Source: Astrothelium macrocarpum
Lineage: Eukaryota > Ascomycota > Dothideomycetes > Trypetheliales > Trypetheliaceae
NCBI GenBank assembly: GCA_021030915.1
Contig: JAGEMR010000030.1
Coordinates: 124,001-188,000 of the forward strand
Length of the DNA: 64,000 bases
Reading direction: 5' to 3'
Shown: piece after piece, positions 22,769 through 32,283 of the stretch
How the letters are laid out: each line of letters opens with the position of its first letter
Numbering within the stretch: the stretch's first letter is position 1
Notes under the pieces: generated by a model
The model's database searches: none
What the model was told of the DNA's origin: nothing
The model's input: the letters and a program-made list of their open reading frames with translations, nothing else
Made by a program: the position numbers and the translations under genes

Positions 22769-24768
22769 CACAGCAACACGGTCTGTACTTTGATAGACTC
22801 CAAATTTGGCTATCCTGAACCAAGTTTTGAAGATGACATTATGTTTCTTTCGTAATGTTCAGAAACACTGTATCTCAGGTTCATGGTCTAAACTTCTTGC
22901 GGTGATTTAGGGATAGCAGCTTTGTTCCCTGATCATACCGCGCTGTCAGAGCCTTGACTGATTTATATGTCCTTCTCCTAATAATAGATGTTCATCTTTA
23001 GCAAAGCTCTCCACATTGTTACATAGAGCAATCCTGCACTTCATTGGACAGCCATTCCATAGTCATTTCCAAGAGAGCGTCAGTGTTCATCCGACTTTGC
23101 ACACATTGCCTGTGATGATCTTAAGCTGCCTAAAATTTCAGTGGCGGACATGGCTTTCAGAAGGAGATCCCCAAAAGGATGTGAAAGAATACACCAGACT
23201 CAGCCCTACTTGCTTCCAGGCTGGGCCCGTTATCTGTACTTTGCGTTATAAAAAGACGGTGTCATGCGGTAAATCCTCTGACTCGGTCTTGGGACTTTCG
23301 CATAGTGCGTACTTGTGACCGTCAAGAACTGATTTCTCTGCATTCATGTACGACTTGGCGTTCACATTTAAGAAGCAATAACGGAGGATACGAACGAGCA
23401 ACTGCTTGATCGGCCTTGAAATAAGGGATAACTTAGCAGAAAAGCTAGATGTTTGTACCATGTTGACTCGAGCAAAACGCAGCGTCCTATAATAAGCTTG
23501 TGCGCCTTGCTAAGGCAGGTAGCCCGACCCAGTGATGCGGTTTAGTGGGGCTCTCCTGATTCTTCCGACAAGCCTGGCACAGATTATCAGCAACGCACCT
23601 TTTTCAGATTGTTCGTCCATGGACGATTCAGCTAACACCACAACGTTGTAGAAGACATACCCTCCTTGTATCCGTGTCTTTGACTGACACCTGCCCGTTA
23701 ACCTGGACTGCGCCACTGCCCGTTAGCCTGGATCGTGGAATTTTCGAAAGGTCTTCTAGGATGCAGTAGTGGCCAAATTCGGCGTGCAAAATTTTCGTGC
23801 AGTAGAAAATCGGACTCACCGAGCCTGGGCCAGGTCTTAATAGGGATGAGCGTAGCGAAATAATGGAGGCGGCGCGTGAGAGACTGACGAGGAGGCAGTA
23901 GCACAAGGCAGCAGCAACTTACCGCGTCGGAAGGAGTGAAACGCGTTCGGAAATATCAACATGCTCATTCCAGCAAAAGCGCTCAAGGACTGAGTGAGTT
24001 CACAGTGTCTAAATATAAATCCACTCGTCCCGTCGCTCCACTATTCATCTTAGACCTTGGCTTACAAACTTCTTCAGAAGGTTCGCTTTTGGCAATGTCA
24101 ACGTTAAATCTATCGCAACAAGTCGTTATTAGTCTCCCTGACTCTCAAAATTACCTGAACACCTATTCGAGCACTATGAACTTGTCTCGCGATAATTAAA
24201 ATGTGTTTGCGTCTACTAATTTAGAAACTCTAGCAGCAGCTAAGTTCGCAACGCATCAGGTTTGCCCAATCATGTTGGAAACTTCCATAACAGGGCGGGC
24301 AATTAATCTCCTAAAACGTCCTGCTTTTCATTGAAGGATGACACCAAATCAAATCAGGCATGCCTGCCCTGTTACAGTTTGAGGCTGACGCATTGGATTA
24401 GAACGCGCCTCCTGCAATCAGATTGAGTTTTTCTTCCGCATATCCCACTTTGAGGCACAACGAACACATGGAGTGGTCTGGCCTCGTTATCTGACAGACA
24501 GCGATGAGGAGAACGCTTTGTTGAGGTACTAGAAAGGGTGGGAGGCGTGTAAAATGCGTTCTCCCTAGCCAAAGGGTCTATATCGCTCATACATTACGAG
24601 GAGTTGCAATCATATTGTGGTATTATTTGGATCAAAAGCCCATATTTCCGACGGCCATCTGCAATGGAACCTAATCAGCTTTAAAAATGGGTAGATTGGT
24701 TCGCATAGAGGGCAATTTCGTTGCTGCCCTCTTTAACTTTTCGCTACGACAGCAAATTACTATCAAAA
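22769..24768. other. 2 kb gene-poor stretch
   Basis: No gene recognised. A 17-bp near-direct repeat (CTGCCCGTTARCCTGGA) occurs at 23691-23707 and 23716-23732, a small tandem duplication with 25-bp period. Other open frames are short, lack ATG or overlap on both strands. The last 100 bp are the glucanase promoter. Confidence 0.4.
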
Positions 24769-25715
24769 ATGTCTCATGTTTGCAAACTGGTGTTGGCATC
24801 TTTTCTTGTTGGAACTGCTTTATCCAAAGGTGCAGCTTAACTGTTAGACGACAAAGTGTCAAACAAACCACTGACCTCTCCTCAGAGTTTTACTATGGCG
24901 CTGCATTCGGTGAACCATTCAACACCAGTACCGACTGTGTTGATATCGACAATATCTCCCCCGAGTTGCTCATCAATTGGGGCCCCGATAATCGAGATGA
25001 CGCAACGATGAATATCTGCAACAATGAGGCTATCCAATTCGTTCCCTATCTCTGGGGTCAGACCTGGGATGACTCTGAACTTGGGGCTCTTTCAAATTCC
25101 CCTACACCCTGGGGCATCATTCTAGAGAACGAGCCGAACTGGTGGGGTGCCGATCTTGATGCAGACCATGGAGCAGGATGCAACATGACTGCAGATGTCG
25201 CTGCCGCCAGATACGATCCGCACACCCAGGTCATCAACGAGAAGTGGGGCGCTGGCGTCGTCAAACTTATCAGTCCAAGCCCAGTGAATAAATATTACCC
25301 GAATTGCACGTATGAGCCTGAAGCAAATTGTGCGTACCAGCCGCAGCTTGCATGGCTGGATGAATATTTCTCCCTATGTGGGGCCTGTTACAATGATATT
25401 TGGGCAATTAACCTGCACGATTACTCGTGCGATCTAGCGGACTCGCAGTCGCTTATTTCAGATCTGAACGCGCATTACCCTGGCAAGAACATTTTTGTGG
25501 GAGAACTGGGATGCAGCGGCGTTTCTGCTGACCAGATGGCTCAATACTTGATTGATTGGGTATCGTGGGCGTACTATCAACCAACGATAGTCGGATTTAT
25601 TTGGGCAGGCATCAATGATGTTGGAACGCCTGGATCGGAATTGTCTTTGAATGGACAGCTGACGCCCGTTGGGCAAGTCTTCAAAACTATTCAGCAGGAT
25701 TATCCTCCAAGCTAG
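24769..25715 (+). CDS. Secreted GH128-like glycoside hydrolase (Asl1 type)
   Basis: Probable beta-1,3-glucanase of the Asl1/GH128 group, acting at or outside the cell wall. Exons 24769-24829 and 24886-25715, 891 nt (296 residues). Exon 1 encodes a clean signal peptide (MSHVCKLVLASFLVGTALS); the 56-nt intron splits a Glu codon. The (beta/alpha)8-type core starts EFYYGAAFGEPFN. Two glutamates fit the catalytic pair: IILENEPNWWG (about residues 107-117, acid/base) and FVGELGCSG (nucleophile). Several Cys suggest disulfides. The C-terminus IWAGINDVGTPGSELSLNG is typical of the family; no GPI signal follows. The N-terminal NEPN instead of NEPD is a small departure from what I recall. It is the last gene before the AT-rich element. 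Confidence 0.82.
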
Positions 25716-26433
25716 ACGACATAAGCGTAGTAGTGTGATCGAGGGACTATATGCTGCTAACTGAGAGTGAGAGAATGTCTTTTAAGTTGGTTGTCAATTT
25801 CGCTACACTTGGGTAGGTAGCGGAGATGTGGAGAGAAGCAACGGGTGATTGTTGCTCCTATTGGTTGCAATAAGAAATGTCGCCTGTAACAGTGAGATTT
25901 AAATACTTACACGCTTCATAAGGAAGACCGCATATCATTTCGAGTGGTTAGATACTGTAAGCGATTCGTTAAACAACAACCTCGAAGTTTTTTTGTTCAT
26001 TGTTGTTGAGCGCCTTCCCAAGAGACACGCGACGAACTACATCTCCCGCTTGCGGGTGACATTTCTTATTGCAAACGCTGCCCTTGAAATTTGAAGGCCA
26101 GTTCCTCGTCACAGGCTCCACAATGGAACCAAGCTCTCCACCTTCATGTTGGAAATAGATTCAATTTCGGTACGATTGCTCCGCTCATCGCTGTAAGGAT
26201 CCTATTATTGCCTTGCTTCGGGCATCTTTCTTTTGACCGGAATACTTTCCGCTTCGAATCAAAGTTCATGTGTTTTCTAGGTGACTCATAAGTGTTCTAC
26301 CCAGTCCACAAGGCTTATTCAAACATAGCATTGGCATTATACCCGGTAGCTGTCCACAGTGGCGTGTTTTCTAGACCTACATATGTCATCCTTCTTAAAG
26401 CCGAAGGAGTTACAGAAAGTTAGGCGCCTTACA
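25716..26433. other. Intergenic left of the AT-rich element
   Basis: About 720 bp of normal composition holding the glucanase 3' end and the left copy of an 84-bp direct repeat (26281-26364). No gene seen. Confidence 0.45.
26281..26364 (+). repeat. 84-bp direct repeat, left copy
   Basis: Aligns without gaps to 28993-29076; I count 71 of 84 positions identical, and 9 of the 13 differences are transitions. The two copies bracket the AT-rich element. The minus strand is open in the same frame in both copies (RHCGQLPGIMPM here, RHCGKVPGIVPI in the other), hinting at former coding sequence. Confidence 0.85.
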
Positions 26434-26449
26434 CAGGGATCGGAAAAAT
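26434..26449 (+). repeat. Left terminal inverted repeat
   Basis: CAGGGATCGGAAAAAT, perfect inverted match to 28274-28289. Confidence 0.85.
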
Positions 26450-28273
26450 TAATGAATTGAATTAGGATGGATAAATCCTATTTTTGGATGGATAAGGATG
26501 AATATCCGAATTAATTCGAATTATATATAATATGTAAAAATTCTAATCAAATTAGATTTAATGATTATTTTTATTAATATAAATCATTTTTTTTATTTTA
26601 TATAATACCAAATTTATCAAAAATATCTTTTATATAAAAATCAAATTTTTATTTTAATATTATATAAATCAAAATCTGAAATTCTGTTTTAAATCCAATT
26701 TTTTAAATATTCAATTTTTTCAATATTTTTAGAATCAAATTTTATATATATTTTTAAGAAATCATATAACGAATTTATAAGAATATTTTTTCTGATTTAT
26801 CATTCATAATCAGAATAGAAAATATTTCAATTATAAAATATGAAAAAAATGAATATTTATTTTATTATTAATTTTGATATCATCATTATAAAATTGAAAA
26901 TTTTCCAATTTTATATAAAATTTTTTTATAATATAATTGATATTCATTTTATTTTTTTTATTATACGATAATTTTATTTTATATATCAATTATAATCTGA
27001 TAATATATAATTATTAAAATTTTTTTTAATAGAATTTTTAAATAAATATTATTATATGATAAAAATTCTATTATATTATAAATTATTTGATATTCATTCT
27101 AAAAAATTTGAATATTTTATAAAATTTGAAATTTTTATTATTTTGATCAGATTATTTGAATATATTTTATATAATAATATAAATTGAATATCAAAATTAT
27201 TATATAATAAAATGAATTATCTGCAATTTTATAATATTTCTGAAATTTATTTTAATTATATTTAATTCATATAATAAAATCTGAATCTATTTTTTTTTTT
27301 CATTCTAATTTTATTAATTTTTATATGAATAAAATTTTATAAATTTATATATATCAAAGATCTTTTAATATATATTAATAAAATATCTATTATTTATAAT
27401 ATCCGATTCAAATATATTTGATTATTTTCAAATATAAAAATTATTATATAAAATGATTCCAAAAATTCATAAATTATATAAAAAAATTTTTAATCATATA
27501 TATTAAAAAAATCAAATAAAAAAATGAAAAAATAAAATTTTATATATTGATCAATTTATAATTCATAATTTATTATAATATTAAAAAAATTATATATAAA
27601 ATAAAAATTTTGATATTTATTAGAATTTTTATTATTAGATTTAGAATAAAATAAAAAATATAAAATTCTGATTATTCGATCAAATAAAAAAAAAGATTTT
27701 ATACGATCATAAAATTAATTAAAATTTATTAAAAAATCTTTTATTTAAATATTTTCTTCAAAATCAGTTTTTTTAATTCATTTATTTCATATATATTTTT
27801 CATTATTTTTTGATAAAATATTAAAAATTAAATAACAGAAATTTATTTTATATGAAATATATAAAAATTATAATCAATTTTATATTGATTTTTTAAATAA
27901 TTTTAAAAATTCGTTATTATATATGAATTATACGAATAATTTTTAATTTTATAATAAAAAATTTTTCTTTTTTTTTTTATTTTTGATTCATGATTATACG
28001 ATTCGTGGATATATTAATGAATAACAAAAAACATTCTTTTAATATATTTTCATATACTGATAATTTCAGAAAAAATAATAATAAAAAAAATCTCAGAATT
28101 GATTGATATTTTAATTGAAATATTTCATAAAAATAAAACAGAAGAATTTTTTAATATAAAAATTAATTTCGACTATCAGATATCAAACAAAATTCTGAAT
28201 AATTCTGAATAATTCTCTTATCCATTCTTATCCGAAAATTATGAATTATTGGATTATATTCGAATGTTGCATG

Positions 28274-28289
28274 ATTTTTCCGATCCCTG
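28274..28289 (-). repeat. Right terminal inverted repeat
   Basis: ATTTTTCCGATCCCTG on the plus strand, the perfect reverse complement of 26434-26449. The switch back to normal base composition happens at this point. Confidence 0.85.
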
Positions 28290-29814
28290 ATCCAAACGCT
28301 TAACCGAAAGGCCAAACGAACCCATGCTATCATTAACACATCTCCAGAGTTCGTTAGCGTTTGATCCCCTTCGCTACTAGCGTCAAGCTTGAGACTTACA
28401 GTCGTCAAGTTCGAATTTTGATATGGAGCGCTTAGCTATAAGCCGAGCTATGGTGAATATCGTCGAAACTGTAAAGCACAGAACACATGTCACAACTATC
28501 ACTGCAATAAGTCCAGACTTGGTTGCTGCTGTCTTGAAGGAATCCATCTAGATTTGTACTGTCTTTTTCCGAATTTGATCATGGTAATGGACAACAAAGT
28601 TGCGCATATGATCGCATGGATATCTAATAAACCATAAGAAGCAGACTCATTTCTTCAGAAACTCTTGGAGGCACGGTGTTAGGGCAGGGACGAACAGGGT
28701 CATGTGTTACCCACCATATCTAGCTTCACTTCCCAGATAGCTTCCTTACCTCATTAGCTTACAACAATGGATTCAATTGATTGGTACACTTCTTTTCTGT
28801 AACACACGGCCGACATAGCAACGGTTGAGAACAACGTCACACTTGCTATATACTCATCTCTTCTGACTGTGCCGATCATTGCGTCTAGTTAGACCCATGG
28901 GTGATGGAAGGACGTATTGCTGGAGTCATGGATGAACGTTAACCAAAAACCAAAGCCTACTTTAATTTGTTTAGCTTGAGACTATGATTAAGGTGATTCA
29001 TAAGTGTTCTATCTGGTCCACAAGGCTTTTTCAAACTCAATATTGGCACTATACCCGGTACCTTTCCACAGTGACGACGTGATTGTAAATCACAGCAAAT
29101 TGGTAGGTCAACGAAATCGCTACCGTCCTTTGTAACCACAAGAGGGGATTGCCATTAGAGAAGTGTGCATAGATATATAGGAAACAAAACTTATTTAGGT
29201 CTTATCCAGCTCCTGACCCTGGATGGCCCTGTGGGCTCCTAGCTATGGAGGGTGGTAATCCAGTCCCAAATCTGGATACAGAAACGGAGGCCGCATCGTG
29301 CGTATTAAAGGCCCGCCACTGATTTCAACTTGGGTGTCATGGTCGACCAAGGAGATGCCCCAGGTAAATTTATCCTCCATAACAGCCTTCTCCTTTTTTT
29401 TTTCTTTTTCCATTTGAGACGATATTGGGGAAGCCCCCGTTGTCGATGGCTATTTGCCTGTGATTGATCGCGTTCCGGACTTCCTTTCATTACCGGTACG
29501 CTAGTATTGCTAGTTACACATGGGTTCGAGTCGCACTTTTATCTCTTTTTCTCTTTGGTCTCGTGCCAGGCGGACGTTCCAACAACCAAAGCTCGTATGA
29601 TGCCCAAAGGTTGCATTCTAGGGCAAAACTCGTCACAAAATGATACCGTAGTCATGGAAGCAATATCGCAACGCTCGAGGATTAGCGGTGCCTAAATTGT
29701 TGACGTGTTCAAGTAGATGGTTATCAAATGATCTCAGCTGAAAATTTTACCAGATTTGATGCACTACTATCCCGTAAAGGCCTCTCAAATCATCCTCGCG
29801 AAAAAGTTGCTATT
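28290..29814. other. Intergenic right of the AT-rich element
   Basis: 1.5 kb of normal composition. Holds the right copy of the 84-bp repeat and the 3' flank of the HET gene. A B-box-like GGTTCGAGTCG at 29523 has no tRNA fold around it. No gene seen. Confidence 0.4.
28993..29076 (+). repeat. 84-bp direct repeat, right copy
   Basis: Partner of 26281-26364, same orientation, about 2.7 kb away. See the left copy for the alignment. Confidence 0.85.
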
Positions 29815-31713
29815 TTACTTGATAATGATTGATTGAGGCTCACCTTTATCAAGTCCTTCCCCTTTCATAAGACCGTGGACATAGCACTCGCCGACCAAGT
29901 TATATATTCTCTCTCCACTTTGACTCTCCTCACTCTCCCTCAAAATAAAAGGTGCTCTGCCACCAAAAAACACACACACAATATCGCCATTAGCCATACC
30001 AGGCGGCCCTAGGCCAAGGTGATCTCCATCTGTGATGAAAACCTTTTGATGGCCACGTTGCATTAATGCATCGTTAAAATCATGTGAGAACCTGAATTCT
30101 GTTGCTATTAAGTTTCCCAAAGACCCATCACCCTCCAGATACTGATCGATTTGGTCAAAACACACCTCCCACCACATCATGCGTAAGTATGATTCGAAAT
30201 ACCGGCGATAGATTGGGGGCGGTAATTTCGTGTCGCGGGTGACATTGCAAATGATTGTGCGCCAATACACGTCAATCCAGTCTTCGCCGGTCGCATATCT
30301 CGCACGGCTACTAGCTAATGATCGGACCATTCTAATAGTTTGTATGACCCAGTAGAGACGGTCCGCCATAGCCCGCTTATATGCACGTAGATCGCTCCCG
30401 TCTTGAGGCAAAGGCCAGTGACGAGAAATTGAAACAACCCGAGCCACAAAGTGTCCGTGCAACACAATCGCACCAAGATCGGCATGTGTCTTCATGGAGC
30501 TGCAAGTTTCCCTTGCAGCGCTCTGGCCTGTAAGCGGTACTTTGACGCTCAGTGCTCCACTACTGAGCGAGTCGAATGTTGAAAAATCGGGGACCCATGA
30601 CGGCAGACTGGACAGCTTGCGGGAATGCCCAATTCCGGCGATACTCAAAATATCCAAATAAGAAGATGAGGATAAGATATGTAGGGTTGTTCGAGTAAAT
30701 AGCTGCTCCGAAGACTCCTCGTACGTGGCATTAAATCTCACTAGGTCAAAACCAGGCACTAAACCTATCATAGCGATGACTTTATCCCTATCGTCCGTTG
30801 CCAGGGTATGCCGTGTAAGTAGAAGAAGCTCTACAAGAGTCATTCGATAGCCGAACCAATTGTGCTTGAAAAGACGTCCAGGTGTAATTTCTCCTGCTCG
30901 TTGCCTGAATTGATTCATGAACGGCACCGAAGAGATCCCATATGGTTTTTCTGTGTCTGTGCCGTGATATACTAAATATTGGGCCAGTCCATTCTGGAAG
31001 ATGCGGTCGAAGAAATATGCCGCAGTATCCCACTCGCAAGAATGACCGCCGTAGAACATGGTAGGAGGCTTCTTTGCGCAAATAACTTCCTGAATGACCC
31101 AGGCACGATTGAACCATGGACTGCAGAGGAACTTGAGAAGCGCCTTCCATTTTGAAGATGTCCTGTCGCAACCGGGGAGCCCGTAAAGGCTGTCCATCGT
31201 AAAGTTATGTTGTCGCTCGACCAATTGCTTTACACCCTTTGTCAAAGTTTTGAGAAACTCGATCACGCCAGGATCGTCGGCGGTGGAGTTGCCTATGAAG
31301 ACGCTGACCTGCTTGGCGTAGCCATAGATTTCCCTCATTAACCGAATCTGATGGCTTTTTTCACGACTGTCCCTTTGATTGATGCATAGCGCATCGATCC
31401 AGAAGCAATCTGAGATCCTCGAGCGAACGATTTCCCGTATGATATACGTAACAGAGGCTGACAGGTCCAAGGACTGTCCATTACCAAACCAGACCTTGCC
31501 TACTGGGGCTGGATCTCCCCAGCAATAGGAAATGGCATGGTATGCGGGAAGAGTGGCATCCAAGGATACTGTCTGGAACTCCACATATATCTTTGGCGCA
31601 TCGGGTTGTTGACTTAGCACTCGTAGTAACCGAATATGACGAGGCCGTTGTAGTCTTGAAAGGTGGAAGGCTGAATTGGGATCTGCCTCAGCCTCCGAAT
31701 GGCAGTTCTCCAT
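29815..31713 (-). CDS. HET-domain (heterokaryon incompatibility) protein
   Basis: Single-exon gene of 632 residues. The HET domain (PF06985) covers about residues 55-215 with its three signature blocks: YHAISYCWGDP, FWIDALCINQRDSREKSHQI followed by RLMREIYGYAKQVSVFIG, and SPWFNRAWVIQEVICAKKPP. HET domains trigger cell death after fusion of genetically different hyphae, often downstream of NLR receptors, but most HET genes in a genome have no shown role. The rest (residues 216-632) is the usual variable helical region, with the family-like DKVIAMIGLVPGF block near 310 and a C-terminal GDIVCVFFGGRAPFILRES. No membrane segment. It is intact from ATG (31713) to TAA and lies beside the AT-rich element, a common setting for fast-evolving allorecognition genes. 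Confidence 0.92.
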   Translation of the reverse strand: MENCHSEAEADPNSAFHLSRLQRPRHIRLLRVLSQQPDAPKIYVEFQTVSLDATLPAYHAISYCWGDPAPVGKVWFGNGQSLDLSASVTYIIREIVRSRISDCFWIDALCINQRDSREKSHQIRLMREIYGYAKQVSVFIGNSTADDPGVIEFLKTLTKGVKQLVERQHNFTMDSLYGLPGCDRTSSKWKALLKFLCSPWFNRAWVIQEVICAKKPPTMFYGGHSCEWDTAAYFFDRIFQNGLAQYLVYHGTDTEKPYGISSVPFMNQFRQRAGEITPGRLFKHNWFGYRMTLVELLLLTRHTLATDDRDKVIAMIGLVPGFDLVRFNATYEESSEQLFTRTTLHILSSSSYLDILSIAGIGHSRKLSSLPSWVPDFSTFDSLSSGALSVKVPLTGQSAARETCSSMKTHADLGAIVLHGHFVARVVSISRHWPLPQDGSDLRAYKRAMADRLYWVIQTIRMVRSLASSRARYATGEDWIDVYWRTIICNVTRDTKLPPPIYRRYFESYLRMMWWEVCFDQIDQYLEGDGSLGNLIATEFRFSHDFNDALMQRGHQKVFITDGDHLGLGPPGMANGDIVCVFFGGRAPFILRESEESQSGERIYNLVGECYVHGLMKGEGLDKGEPQSIIIK

Positions 31714-32283
31714 TAAGCAAGCACGAGGTAATTGTCATAAAGCATCTTTTAAAGAGTTGTATACTTAGAACTCTATACAATGAGTGCGAGAGAGTGCGGA
31801 TAGTAGGTGAAGAGGCTTGGCATGTCTAGAATCTGGATGCGCTCGGACCTTATCGGTGAGTTCACGAGATGATTAGAAGACTGGCTTCGCACTGTTGAGC
31901 ATAGAGATTGCATAGCTCTGCTTTAGTAGCGAAGGCAAATAGTGCCCCTTTTGCCAACAATAATGCTGTTCCGGCAAGAATTGAGAAGCCAAAAGCGACA
32001 GTAAAGTGCTAAGAGACGTCAATTGACAGCCGTGAAGCCAGGTCAAGAATAGAATTTGGCTTGTAGCTCAAACATGCTCCTATCTAACTTCTTACTTGAT
32101 GCAAATAGGCTCATTATTAGAAGCTCGATTCTGTCATCCGATTGCAGACGGAAGAGGTTGTCTCTAGCGTGTCGATGTGCGCAGGGATACCCTGCTTCGG
32201 ACCGTTCCTAATGTCAGGGCTTCAATCTCAAGCTTTGAATTCGACACATCGATTCTGACAAGGCGCTCACATGTTCTGCAGAT
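31714..32283. other. Divergent intergenic region HET / WDR70
   Basis: 570 bp. Contains a 49-codon minus-strand open fragment (listed separately). Otherwise no motif recognised; a CTGCAG directly precedes the WDR70 ATG. Confidence 0.35.
31862..32008 (-). pseudogene. Possible exon remnant with a membrane-like segment
   Basis: A minus-strand open fragment after a CTCTTAG acceptor-like site. It reads HFTVAFGFSILAGTALLL, then AKGALFAFATKAELCNLYAQ and a TGA stop at 31862. The hydrophobic segment and splice-like start look like a terminal exon, but I find no matching upstream exon with a GT donor. Chance is quite possible. Confidence 0.2.

Larger units (their letters stand above)
26434..28289. mobile_element. 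AT-rich element with 16-bp terminal inverted repeats
   Basis: 1856 bp of extreme A+T (roughly 90 percent by eye) in a window otherwise near half G+C. It begins CAGGGATCGGAAAAAT (26434-26449) and ends with the exact reverse complement (28274-28289). Just inside both ends are GGATAAG-type sub-terminal motifs in inverted orientation. No ORF of any length survives. The CAGGG terminus is hAT-like, but the flanks (GCCTTACA left, ATCCAAAC right) are not an 8-bp target duplication, so I cannot assign a superfamily. Best reading: an old non-autonomous or mutated DNA transposon; an AT-rich satellite-like insertion is the alternative. Confidence 0.7.

Noticed and set aside
26434..28289. Ordinary RIP as the cause of the AT-rich block
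   Set aside because: CpA and TpG remain the commonest C- and G-containing dinucleotides, opposite to what CpA-directed mutation leaves; kept only as a hypothesis to be counted.
29505..29545. GGTTCGAGTCG box followed by T-run, tRNA-like
   Set aside because: No complementary acceptor stem, T-stem has mismatches and no convincing A box about 50 bp upstream.
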